Source: Sphaerisporangium perillae (GTDB lineage: Bacteria; Actinomycetota; Actinomycetes; Streptosporangiales; Streptosporangiaceae). Taken from it: DNA of 64,000 nucleotides. The stretch covers positions 124,001 to 188,000 of the forward strand of contig NZ_JALLPO010000004.1 in the NCBI RefSeq assembly GCF_023276435.1. Direction: 5' to 3'. Shown one piece after another: positions 17,739-25,569 of the stretch. Under the pieces are notes generated by a model. The model worked only from the letters and a program-made list of their open reading frames with translations, ran no database searches and was not told the origin of the DNA. A program made the position numbers and the translations under genes. Positions within the stretch are counted from its first letter, which is position 1; the number at the start of each line of letters is the position of its first letter.

Positions 17739-18698
17739 ACCGTGCAGGGTGACCCCGGTGATCTCCGCCAGCCCGGTGTCGAGCCGGTCCAGCATGGCCT
17801 CCTCGTGCCGTTCCAGCTCGTCCATCGAGCGGGCCAGGCGTTCTCTGCGGTCTCCCTCGCCGGGGACCAGGCCGGCGAGGAAGTCGACCGCCGCCGTCGT
17901 GCCCGCGAGCAGCTCGTAGGGCAGCGTGCCCAGCTCGAAGCGCTCGGGCACCGCGTTCGTGGCCGGGAGCAGCTTGTCCGGGTGTACGGTCTCGAGCAGC
18001 TCCGGGCGGGCGGCGAGGACGCCGAGGTGCGGGCCGAGGAACTTGTACGGCGAGCAGGCGTAGAAGTCGGCGCCCAGCGATCCCACGTCGACCAGGCTGT
18101 GCGGGGTCAGGTGCACGCCGTCGACGTACAGCAGCGCCCCGGCCGCGTGCACCCGCTCGGCGATCGCCGGGATGTCCGGCCGGGTGCCGAGCAGGTTGGA
18201 CGCCCCGGTGACGGCGACGATCCTGGTGCGCTCGGTGAGCAGGCCGGCGATGGCGGCGACGTCCAGCTCGCCGCTCTCACGATCGAAGTCCGCCCAGCGC
18301 ACCGTGACCCCGCGCGGCTCGGCGGCGTGCACCCACGGGCGGATGTTCGCGTCGTGGTCGAGCCGGGTGACCACGACCTCGTCCTGTGGCCCCCACTCCT
18401 TGGCCAGGGCGCGGGCCAGGTCGTAGGTCAGCTGCGTCATGCTGCGGCCGAACACGATGCCGGCCGGCGTGCCGGCGAGCAGGTCGGCCATCGCCTGACG
18501 CGCCGCGATGACGATCTCGTCGGCGCGGCGCTCGGCGGCCGTCTGCGATCCGCGGTTGGCGACGGCCGCCCTGAGCGCGGCGGCCACCGCCTCGGCGACG
18601 TCATCGGGCGTCTGAGAGCCGCCGGGGCCGTCGAAGTGCGCCGCGCCTTCCTCCAGCGCGGGGAACCGCGCCCGTACCTTCGTCACGTCGTACGTCAC
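17496..18698 (-). CDS. Cysteine-desulfurase-like PLP enzyme (class V aminotransferase)
   Basis: 400 residues from a GTG four bases behind GGGAGG. The N-terminal FDGPGGSQTPDDVAEAV and GSQTAAERRADEIV match the cysteine desulfurase-like (TIGR01976-type) subgroup. PLP elements are TRLDHDANIRPW, YVDGVHLTPH and the Schiff-base lysine K219 in ACSPYKFLGPHLG. A SufS-type mobile cysteine loop is not obvious, so true desulfurase activity is doubtful. Its 3' end overlaps the tail of the convergent acyltransferase gene by 243 bp. Confidence 0.88.
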   Translation of the reverse strand: MTYDVTKVRARFPALEEGAAHFDGPGGSQTPDDVAEAVAAALRAAVANRGSQTAAERRADEIVIAARQAMADLLAGTPAGIVFGRSMTQLTYDLARALAKEWGPQDEVVVTRLDHDANIRPWVHAAEPRGVTVRWADFDRESGELDVAAIAGLLTERTRIVAVTGASNLLGTRPDIPAIAERVHAAGALLYVDGVHLTPHSLVDVGSLGADFYACSPYKFLGPHLGVLAARPELLETVHPDKLLPATNAVPERFELGTLPYELLAGTTAAVDFLAGLVPGEGDRRERLARSMDELERHEEAMLDRLDTGLAEITGVTLHGSARRRRTPTTLFSVDGVAADEVYEFLAARGVNAPAGSFYALECSRWLGLGDDGAVRAGIAPYTDESDVDRLLEGIRELTG

Positions 18699-18805
18699 AA
18701 AACCTCCCAGACCACCATGCACCCACATCTAACGGCACGACGATATGCCCTGGGCGGGCGAAGGTGAGCGCGCGGGACCATGACCGGCGGGGTCGTCACC
18801 GCCTC

Positions 18806-18847
18806 GCGTGCTGCCGCGAAACGCCGCCATGCGTGCTGCCGCGAAAC
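18806..18847. repeat. 17-bp direct repeat upstream of the SnoaL-like gene
   Basis: An exact 17-base repeat beginning GCGTGCTGCCGCGAAAC occurs at 18806-18822 and 18831-18847, starting 25 bp apart. The 266-bp interval 18699-18964 otherwise holds no supportable gene; a 62-codon frame across it has no coding character. Confidence 0.5.
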
Positions 18848-18964
18848 GGTGAAAGAAACTTCGCCGGAGACCGATGAGCCGAAGCCGTGCCGCCGGTATA
18901 CCCACCGACCGGCCGGCCGCTCCTGGCCGTTCCGGTACCGCGAAGCAGGGAAGGACGACTTCAG

Positions 18965-19384
18965 ATGATCAGTAATGAGTCGAGCGATACCCGTACCGGC
19001 ACCGGCGACTCGGGCGCTGTGCGCGATGTGCTCCGCCGGATTTACGCGGCATGGGCCGACAACGACGCCGACGCCTTCGCCGCGTTGTACGCCGACGACG
19101 CCACCGTGGTGATGCCTGGGGTGTTCCACCGGGGCCGGTCCGCGGTCCGCGACTACATGGCCGGCGCGTTCGCCGGCCCCTTGAAGGGGTCCCGGGCGAT
19201 CGACGACCCGCAGGACATCCGTGTCATCGGCGGGGACACCGCCATCGTGGTGAGCAAGGCCGGCATCGTCATGGCCGGGGAGCGGCACTTCCCGGCCGAG
19301 CGTGAGCGGCTCGCCACCTGGGTCCTGTCCAAGCAGGACGGGCGATGGCTGGTCGCGGCCTACGCGAATGCGCCCGCTCGCTGA
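18965..19384 (+). CDS. SnoaL-like / DUF4440 NTF2-fold protein
   Basis: 139 residues from the ATG behind GGAAGGA. The sequence has the classic NTF2-like pattern: helix [34 protein letters not shown], a cone strand with [12 protein letters not shown], and a final strand ending [22 protein letters not shown]. Members are ketosteroid-isomerase-like enzymes, polyketide cyclases or stand-alone domains paired with ECF sigma factors. The next gene downstream is a damaged sigma factor whose family often carries a SnoaL-like C-terminal domain, so the two may once have worked together. Enzymatic role unknown. Confidence 0.85.
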   Translation: MISNESSDTRTGTGDSGAVRDVLRRIYAAWADNDADAFAALYADDATVVMPGVFHRGRSAVRDYMAGAFAGPLKGSRAIDDPQDIRVIGGDTAIVVSKAGIVMAGERHFPAERERLATWVLSKQDGRWLVAAYANAPAR

Positions 19385-19467
19385 CCGGCGTCATGGCGAT
19401 GGGTGCGGCCCGCTGACCGGGCATCATGGCGATGGGTGCGGCCCGCGCGACGCGGGTCGCACCCATC
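19381..19467. repeat. Tandem 32/33-bp repeat running into a 17-bp hairpin
   Basis: Two near-identical units (19381-19412, 19413-19445) carry TCATGGCGATGGGTGCGG. The second unit's GATGGGTGCG... (19431-19447) pairs with 19451-19467 around a CGA loop, a 17-bp stem with a single G-T wobble. The first unit could pair with the same right arm, giving two alternative hairpins. It lies between the SnoaL-like stop and the sigma remnant and may terminate transcription. Confidence 0.6.
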
Positions 19468-19487
19468 CCGCACTGAGGGGATCCACC

Positions 19488-19847
19488 GTGCCGAACACGA
19501 TCGACGAGGACTTCGAGGCGCACGCCGGACCATACCGGCATGAGCTCCTGGTGCACTGCTACCGGATGCTCGGCTCGGTCCACGAGGCGGAGGACCTGGT
19601 CCAGGAGACGATGCTGCGCGCCTGGGGAGCCAGGGGGCGCTACGACCACGAGCTGGCCTCGGTTCGCACCTGGCTCTACAAGATCGCGACGAACGCCTCC
19701 CGGGCCGACGACGGCGCCTACCGGCTGCACACCCTGCAGGTGCTCACCGTGACACCGGCGGGGATCACCCACAACGTGGTATTCCAGGACCAGCAGGTGT
19801 TCACCGCGTTCGGGCTCCCCGCGGCCCTCTTCCCGTCCATCCCGTGA
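19488..19847 (+). pseudogene. Internally deleted sigma-70 family (TIGR02960-like) sigma factor
   Basis: The 119-codon frame starts at a GTG. Residues about 14-70 are an intact sigma region 2 ([31 protein letters not shown]). Without a frameshift it jumps to a C-terminal tail, [34 protein letters not shown], typical of the extreme end of 300-340-residue sigma factors with a SnoaL-like C-terminal domain. Region 4, which contacts the -35 element, and about 200 residues in all are missing. The junction lies near 19690-19710. It is probably a dead gene, although a region-2-only protein could still bind core RNA polymerase. Confidence 0.8.
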
Positions 19848-19959
19848 ACCGGAGTCGGCGCGGCGGCGGCCGTCGCCGACTCCGCGCCAGGGGTCGCGTA
19901 ACGATTACAGGGCCGCGAAGATCACCGTGTTTGCGCCTTTACCTTCGGAAGGAATACGG

Positions 19960-20097
19960 GTGCCCCAAACCCCCCACAGCGAATCGGGAACCCGAGGCCT
20001 GCTCCTGGCCCCGCTCGCGGCCTGCCCGCAGGCGGACAACAGGGACCACTACTACAACTACTCGTCGCTGACCTCGTACATGAAGGTCGCCGGCTGA
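19960..20097 (+). CDS. Possible 45-residue peptide
   Basis: A GTG at 19960 is preceded by GGAAGGA at 19947-19953. The frame runs 45 codons to the TGA at 20095-20097, eleven bases before the next ATG. The predicted peptide has a short hydrophobic stretch ending in LLLAPLAACPQ and a Tyr-rich tail (DHYYNYSSLTSYMKVAG). I recognise no family; it could be a truncated remnant in this scarred region. The spacing and ribosome site make translation plausible. Confidence 0.35.
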   Translation: MPQTPHSESGTRGLLLAPLAACPQADNRDHYYNYSSLTSYMKVAG

Positions 20098-20108
20098 GGA
20101 CGGGACAC

Positions 20109-21089
20109 ATGTCGAAGATGCTCCAATCCCGCACCGCGGGGGTGGGCCTCACCCTCGTCGTCGCACTCGGCCTGGTGACCGCCGACGGAGTGGCCGCCTC
20201 CTGGCCGGGCGAGGCCGCTCCCTCGTTCTGGTCCTTGATGCGCTCCGGCGCGGGTGAGTCGACCGGCACGTACCTGTACGACTCGCTGGACGACCTGACG
20301 CCCGGCGCGCCCGCCTCCGGCGCCTTCACCCCCGCCGCGGCGCTGCTGGAGGGCACCGTCGTCGGCATCGAGCCGGGGATCGCCTTCGGCTCCGACGACA
20401 GCGCGGGCGCCGCGCCCGTCGTCGGCTACGACACTCCCGACGCGGCGATCCGCAAAGCCAGTCTCGTCGTCAAGGTGGACCGCGTCCTGTCCGGAAAGCT
20501 CGGCCTGGGCCAGCAGAACGGCCAGATCCGGCTGCAGATCGAGCAGCCGAAGGAGAGCACCCTGGCCGACCTGCGGGCCTCCATCGGCAGCGCGGGGCAC
20601 GGCCTGTTCTACGTGCACAACGCCCTGGAGCGGTACCAGGCCGAGGGGCGGGCGGTGCCCCAGGCGCTGGCCGGCTACCTGGCCTCGGTGCATGTGCCGA
20701 TCGGCGAGGGCGTGTTCGTCGAGCAGGCACCGGGCCGGCCGGTCATCGCGCCGCTCATGGACGACCCGGAACGGGTGAACCAGATTCTCAACGGCGCCCC
20801 GGCGCCCGTGGAGGAGCCGCCGGACATGCCCTCCCCGAGGCCCCCCAAGCCCTCGGACTTCCCGCACGACGACAACCCGGACGGGACGTCGACGGCTGCC
20901 CCCGTCCCGGACCCCACGGACGACCCTGACGCCTCGGCGGTGGACGTCCCCGACCCGGTCACGACGGACAACCCCGTCCCCGTGGCAAGCGAGCCCGCGG
21001 TCGGCACGCCCACCTTGGACCAGCTGAGGAGCCGCGCGGTGCTCGCGGCGTGCGCGGCCGGCACCAGCACCACGCCGACCGCCTGCTGA
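20109..21089 (+). CDS. Secreted protein of unknown function with Pro/Asp-rich tail
   Basis: 326 residues. A signal peptide occupies about 1-30 (RTAGVGLTLVVALGLVTADGVAA). Residues about 80-225 are a compact beta-containing region (LLEGTVVGIEPGIAF, SLVVKVDRVLSGK, GQIRLQIEQP, GHGLFYVHNALERY). Residues about 230-310 are a disordered Pro/Asp/Thr stretch (PSPRPPKPSDFPHDDNPDG). Two cysteines close the C-terminus. I do not recognise the family. The ATG has no strong Shine-Dalgarno; an upstream 45-codon frame could couple to it. A 23-bp piece of its coding sequence is repeated downstream of its stop. Confidence 0.7.
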   Translation: MSKMLQSRTAGVGLTLVVALGLVTADGVAASWPGEAAPSFWSLMRSGAGESTGTYLYDSLDDLTPGAPASGAFTPAAALLEGTVVGIEPGIAFGSDDSAGAAPVVGYDTPDAAIRKASLVVKVDRVLSGKLGLGQQNGQIRLQIEQPKESTLADLRASIGSAGHGLFYVHNALERYQAEGRAVPQALAGYLASVHVPIGEGVFVEQAPGRPVIAPLMDDPERVNQILNGAPAPVEEPPDMPSPRPPKPSDFPHDDNPDGTSTAAPVPDPTDDPDASAVDVPDPVTTDNPVPVASEPAVGTPTLDQLRSRAVLAACAAGTSTTPTAC

Positions 21090-21141
21090 CCGAACTCCCA
21101 CGGGACACGAGCCCTCCGAGGCCGAGGGGCGGGCGGTGCCC
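20638..21141. repeat. Exact 23-bp direct repeat bracketing the 3' part of the secreted-protein gene
   Basis: AGGCCGAGGGGCGGGCGGTG plus CCC occurs at 20638-20660, inside the gene, and again at 21119-21141, 30 bp after its stop. The copies are 481 bp apart and enclose the Pro-rich tail and stop codon. This suggests a partial duplication or a recombination scar next to the transposase remnant. Confidence 0.6.
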
Positions 21142-21199
21142 GCGGGGGCTGTGGACGGTGGGTTCTGCTCACGTCGATCTGGGAACGCCTCCGCACAGG

Positions 21200-21490
21200 T
21201 AGTCGGGATGAGAGTGCCATCCAGGATGGTGTAGGCCAGCCGGGATGCGCGCTCGACGGCGGGGCGCACGTCGTCGGCCAGGGCGGCCAGGAGATCGACG
21301 ACTTCGCGAACGTAGCGCCAGGCCGTGGTGGTCCCCACGGCGAAACCGGCGGCCAGGCGAGGGATGGGCACGGGGCGTACGTCGTCGCGGCCCCGGTGCT
21401 TGAGCCCGCGTTGCTCGTGGGCGTCGCCGCTGTCGGTCCACTGTGTGTTGACCTCGGGGCGCGAGACGTCGACGAGGAGTCGGCATACGA
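21200..21490 (-). pseudogene. Remnant of an IS5-type transposase (helix-turn-helix part)
   Basis: One minus-strand frame reads IPRLAAGFAVGTTTAWRYV followed by REVVDLLAALADDVRPA and AYTILDGTLIPT. This matches the HTH_Tnp_4 region and the start of the DDE catalytic domain (the D of LDGTLIP) of IS5-like transposases common in streptomycetes. Upstream it shades into unrelated sequence and downstream the similarity stops, so no complete transposase exists. The gene-free interval 21090-21598 holds this remnant, one copy of the 23-bp repeat and a long hairpin; nothing else is seen. Confidence 0.7.
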
Positions 21491-21545
21491 CCAGCCATGA
21501 GCGTGCTCCGGTTCATCAGACGGAGCACGCCACATGGCTGGTCGT
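21487..21545. repeat. Long inverted repeat next to the transposase remnant
   Basis: Arms 21487-21510 and 21521-21545 pair over 13 plus 10 bp (ACGACCAGCCATG and GCGTGCTCCG) with a one/two-base bulge and a 10-base loop. It lies between the transposase remnant and the 3' end of the glucanase gene, and could be a terminator or an element end. Confidence 0.55.
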
Positions 21546-21598
21546 CGTTCACGCACCGAACCCCACGTGGTCGTTATGCGAGGCGGTTCTCGAAAGGA

Positions 21599-24500
21599 CT
21601 AGCCGCCTGTGATCACGAAGGTCGACCCTGGTTGCGTCACGATGTTGCCCTTGGCCGAGTTGGTTATGGTCACGTTCGTCAGCGTCGCGTTACCGCGAGC
21701 GCCGCTCATGGCCAGAATGCCGGCGCCGTTGTTGGACTTGTCGATCTTCACATTGGTGATCGCGACGCCCGGCATGTTGCCGCCACCTGTCTTGAACTGG
21801 ATGCCGTCGTAGGTCGAGTCGTAGATGTCGGTGTCGCGGATGGTGACACCGGTGATGTCCTTGCTCGACGGGAACAACGTGATGGCGCCGAACTCCTGAT
21901 CCTCATTCCAGAAGACGCCGCCACCGCGGTAGATCGCGTTGTTGGCGATCAACGTGGTCCCCGAGAAGGGCAGGGGACTGTGGTCGGTCGCCAGCATGAT
22001 GCCCGGGTAGTTCATGGTGTCGTAGATCAGGTTGTTCTCGATCGAGTTGTCGTAGCCGCCGTAGATCGCGATGCCGTTCGCTCGCCAGGGCAGCTGGACG
22101 GTGTTGTTGATGAAGTGGTTGTCGTGCGTGTTGTCGACGACCTGGTCCTTCACGGCCTGGTTGGCCCAGACCGCCAGGGCGTCGTCGCCGGTGGTGCGGA
22201 AGGATGAGTTGAACACCTTCGAGTTGCGCGTGCCGTTGGTGAAGTTGATGCCGTCGGCGTAGGTGTCGCGGATGCGCATGCCGCTGAACTCAAGCCCATC
22301 GGCAGGCCCCCACAGCGCAGGGATGTTGTCGTAGTCACGACCGACCCAGACACCCACGTTGGCGTGTTCGATCCACACGTTGGAGATTTTGGTGTTCTTG
22401 CCGAACCGCCCGTTCAGGCCCACTCCGCCTTCGTCATTGCCGTCTCCACCGCGAATACGCCCCGAGCCGAAGATGGCGATGTCGGAGATCTGGACGTTGT
22501 CGTCGATGTCGAAGCCGAAGTTGCCCTCGTGCGGGTGGTTGATGCCGCCCACCACGTCCTGCGGCTCGGTGAGGGTGTACAGCTGGGAGTGCCACATGCC
22601 CGCGCCGCGGATCGTGACGTTGCTGATGCCCACCTGGTTGTACTGACCCCGGTTCAGCGGGTCGTCGGTGAGGATCTTCTGCTCCTGGCGCCATTGCCCC
22701 GCCGGGATCCACACGCAGCTGATGACCCCGTTCTGGTCGTCCGTCACCGCCCGCTGGATGGCGGCCGTGTCGTCGAGCCCGTCGTTGGGCACCGCACCGT
22801 AGGCCGTGATCGAGGTGCAGCCGGCCGGCTGGCTCGCCGGTGCCGCCACCTGCTCCAGGTCGATCAGGTCGATGATGTAGAAGGAGGCCGTGTCGGTCGC
22901 ATCGCGCTGCAACCGGAACTTGGTGCCCGCCGGGTAGCTCGTCGACAGGAGTGCATGCGCCTCGTCGAACAACCGCCGGGCGTCGGCCTGGGGGGTGTTC
23001 GTCAGTGCTTCGGGGCCGTCGGTGTTCCCGTACAGCCAGCTGTGACGCGACGAGAGGGTCAGCTTCTGCGCGAAGGTGTCGTTGATGTAGAGGCTGATGG
23101 TGGCGTCGATGCCGCCGCCGTTCGGCGCATCGGGGATGGAGTTGCGCACCACGATCGAGTTGGTCGGGTTGGTCGAGGTGAACTCGACGAACTGGCCTGT
23201 GCTGTTCAGGCGCACCGACTGCCTGCCGGAGGACTCGGTGGCGAAGTTGGTGTGCCCGAAGGTGCGCAGCGGGTCGGCCGTCAGCAGGGTGCCCTGGTAA
23301 CTGGCGGCCTCGGCCTCGTACTCGACCCACGGAACCGCCGCCCCGCGGCCGACCACGATCGCCTGCGAGAACGCGTTGTTGGTCTCGTTGGTCTCGGTGA
23401 CGACGTTCGTCGCATCGGCGGTTGCGGTGATGGTGGCGCCGCCACTGGTCGCCGTCCAGCTGCCGCTGATGGCCACGTTCGTCGTCGCCCCTGCCGCGAT
23501 CGACGGGGTGTTGGTGTTGAGCGTGGTGCCGCCCACCGCCACACGAGTGACTGTGGTCGCGCCCGACGCGGTGGTGCCGCGGTTCTTCACCGCCACGTTG
23601 AACGTCACCGCCGCTCCGACGGCCGGGTTCGGCGGATTGGAGCTGATGCTGAGGACCTGTAGGTCGGGGCCGGGAGCCTGCGAGACCACCAGCGACGACG
23701 TCGCGGTGAAGGTGTTGTTGTTCTCGTTCTGCTCGAAGACCGTGTTGTCCGCGTCCACCCTGGCGCTGACCGTGTAGGTCCCTTCACCGCGGGTGCCGAT
23801 GTCGTGGGTCACCGTGGCGGTGCCGTTGATGGCCAGGGCGGGGACCGCGACGGTGCCGACCAGGGCGCCGCCTAGGTTGAAGTTGACGCTGTCCGCAGGG
23901 GAGGCCAGGGTGCCCGAGTTCCTGACCGTGGCTGACAGCGTGATCGCGTTGGTCTCGTTCGGGGAGGCCGGAGTCCACGAGACGTCGGTGACCGTGAGGT
24001 CGGGGTTCGGCGCTGGGACGCCGATGACCTGGAACTCGGCGGCCTGGCCCGCGGGGGCGCCGGAGTTGCTCGTGAACTTGAGCTGCACGTCGGCGACCCT
24101 GCCGCTGACCGGGAACGACACGGTGTTGCCGCTGTCGGGGGCGAACTGGGCGACGATCGGCTGGGTCAGGTTGGTGAACGTGCTGGAGCTCTGCTCACGC
24201 CCGAGCACCTGGATGGTCTGGGTCCGGGGCCCCCAGGAGCTGTCGGGGTTCAGCTTGACGACGACCTGGCTGACGTCGGCGTTCGACCCGAGCTGCACGG
24301 TGAGCGTGTTGGGGTAGCTGCCGCCGGCGCCTTCCCAGTACGTCGCGGTGCTGTTGTCGTTGGCGTTGGCCGGCACGAACGTGAAGACCGAGCCGGACGC
24401 GGTGATCGGCTTGCCGACCGCCAGGTTGGTCCCGGGACCGCCCGTGCCGGTGCGCGTGACCGTGTCGCTGGGATTGGACTGGTTGCCCGCGGCGTCCTTG

Positions 24501-25243
24501 GCCCTGACGTAGTACGACACCGTGGCCGTGTCCGGCTGCGTGTCGGTGTAGGTCAGGACGTTGCCCGCCACGCTGCCGCGCAGCGCGTTGTTGGCGTAGA
24601 CGTCATAGCCGGTGACGCCGACGTTGTCGGTGGAGGCGTTCCACGTCAGCCTGATCTGGCCGGAGCCGGGCTCGGTGTAGGCGAGGTTGCCCGGCACGGA
24701 CGGAGGCTCGTTGTCGACACCCGGGCCCGCTGGGCCGTACACCTCGAACTCGGAGATCTGGCCGGCCGGCCAACCGGTGTTGCCGGTGATGTTCAGCCGG
24801 ACGTACCGCGCGGTCGTCGCGGTGAAGTTGATCGTCACAGTGTTGCCGGTGGCGGGGTTGAAGGTGTATCCCGCGGAGCCGACGGTCGTGGTGGTCGGGG
24901 TGCCCGAGGTCCCGGTCAGGACCGACAGGGTCTCCGTCCTGGTGGCCCACCCGCTCGGGGCGGGGACCTTCAGGATGACCTGGTTCACGCTGACGGCGGA
25001 CCCGAGGTCCACCTGGATCCACTGCGGGAAGGCGTTGTTGGCGCTCTCCCAGTAGGTGTTCTGGTTGCCGTCGTTGGCGTTGCCCGCTCCGTAGACGTCG
25101 GTGGAGCTGCTCGCCGACATGGTCTTGCCGGCCGCCAGGTTGGGGCCCGCGGCCGAGGCCGGGAGTACCGGTCCGGCGAGGACGAGCAGGCTGGTCGCCA
25201 GCACCGCCCCGATCAGCCGTAAAACAGGGTGCTTTTTGCTCAT
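21599..25243 (-). CDS. Secreted multi-domain GH87-type alpha-1,3-glucanase (mycodextranase-like)
   Basis: 1214 residues with signal peptide (LIGAVLATSLLVLAGPVLPASA). Domains in order: F5/8-type discoidin (about 35-175), fibronectin III (178-265), second discoidin (271-395), two CARDB modules (411-510, 525-615), CBM6/35-like module (641-790), and a C-terminal right-handed beta-helix (about 805-1214). The helix contains DTYADGINFTNGTRNS and FRTTGDDALAVW. The Asp996 to Asp1019-Asp1020 spacing of 23 matches, from memory, the catalytic aspartates of Bacillus circulans GH87 enzymes. Such enzymes degrade fungal cell-wall or bacterial alpha-1,3-glucan. The start was chosen for the signal peptide; the ribosome site is weak. 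An inverted repeat near -240 suggests sugar-responsive control. Confidence 0.85.
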   Translation of the reverse strand: MSKKHPVLRLIGAVLATSLLVLAGPVLPASAAGPNLAAGKTMSASSSTDVYGAGNANDGNQNTYWESANNAFPQWIQVDLGSAVSVNQVILKVPAPSGWATRTETLSVLTGTSGTPTTTTVGSAGYTFNPATGNTVTINFTATTARYVRLNITGNTGWPAGQISEFEVYGPAGPGVDNEPPSVPGNLAYTEPGSGQIRLTWNASTDNVGVTGYDVYANNALRGSVAGNVLTYTDTQPDTATVSYYVRAKDAAGNQSNPSDTVTRTGTGGPGTNLAVGKPITASGSVFTFVPANANDNSTATYWEGAGGSYPNTLTVQLGSNADVSQVVVKLNPDSSWGPRTQTIQVLGREQSSSTFTNLTQPIVAQFAPDSGNTVSFPVSGRVADVQLKFTSNSGAPAGQAAEFQVIGVPAPNPDLTVTDVSWTPASPNETNAITLSATVRNSGTLASPADSVNFNLGGALVGTVAVPALAINGTATVTHDIGTRGEGTYTVSARVDADNTVFEQNENNNTFTATSSLVVSQAPGPDLQVLSISSNPPNPAVGAAVTFNVAVKNRGTTASGATTVTRVAVGGTTLNTNTPSIAAGATTNVAISGSWTATSGGATITATADATNVVTETNETNNAFSQAIVVGRGAAVPWVEYEAEAASYQGTLLTADPLRTFGHTNFATESSGRQSVRLNSTGQFVEFTSTNPTNSIVVRNSIPDAPNGGGIDATISLYINDTFAQKLTLSSRHSWLYGNTDGPEALTNTPQADARRLFDEAHALLSTSYPAGTKFRLQRDATDTASFYIIDLIDLEQVAAPASQPAGCTSITAYGAVPNDGLDDTAAIQRAVTDDQNGVISCVWIPAGQWRQEQKILTDDPLNRGQYNQVGISNVTIRGAGMWHSQLYTLTEPQDVVGGINHPHEGNFGFDIDDNVQISDIAIFGSGRIRGGDGNDEGGVGLNGRFGKNTKISNVWIEHANVGVWVGRDYDNIPALWGPADGLEFSGMRIRDTYADGINFTNGTRNSKVFNSSFRTTGDDALAVWANQAVKDQVVDNTHDNHFINNTVQLPWRANGIAIYGGYDNSIENNLIYDTMNYPGIMLATDHSPLPFSGTTLIANNAIYRGGGVFWNEDQEFGAITLFPSSKDITGVTIRDTDIYDSTYDGIQFKTGGGNMPGVAITNVKIDKSNNGAGILAMSGARGNATLTNVTITNSAKGNIVTQPGSTFVITGG

Positions 25244-25483
25244 TGCGTTCTCTATCTCTCGCCAGGGCCGCAGGGGGCGGCGGGGAGCCGTCGCGGGGGG
25301 TGCTGATCTCAACGCAGAGGAAGGAAAGCGCTGGGTCGGTGCCGCTTTGGGCGGCGACCGACCGCGCAATGCGGTAGCCGACATCACCTGGTCCCTCCAT
25401 GGGGATGGGGGCGGGGCCAGGCGCACGGACGCAGTGCGCTCCAACCAGAACTTGCGGAGAATAGAGAGAAATGAACAGTGATT

Positions 25484-25498
25484 TGCAAGGTTCTTGCA
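25484..25498 (-). promoter_or_regulatory. TGCAAG-N3-CTTGCA operator over the glucanase promoter
   Basis: A perfect 6-bp inverted repeat with a 3-base centre overlaps a minus-strand -35-like TTGCAA, followed 19 bases later by TATTCT; another CTTGC half-site lies at 25451. CTTGCA repeats are known from MalR-controlled amylase and maltose promoters in Streptomyces, so a LacI-family sugar repressor is a reasonable guess. The 330-bp region 25244-25569 is the glucanase leader and promoter and holds no gene. Confidence 0.45.
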
Positions 25499-25569
25499 GG
25501 ACATTGCCCGAAGGTTACATTTACACTACGGTCACGTCAACTGTTAGGAAGCGGCTTTCTGAATTGGCC

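Noticed and set aside
18780-18968. 62-codon frame upstream of the SnoaL-like gene
   Set aside because: Contains the 17-bp direct repeat, has no ribosome site and atypical codon use.
19844-20071. 75-codon Arg/Thr-rich frame after the sigma remnant
   Set aside because: No protein-like pattern; the alternative frame from 19960 has a better ribosome site.
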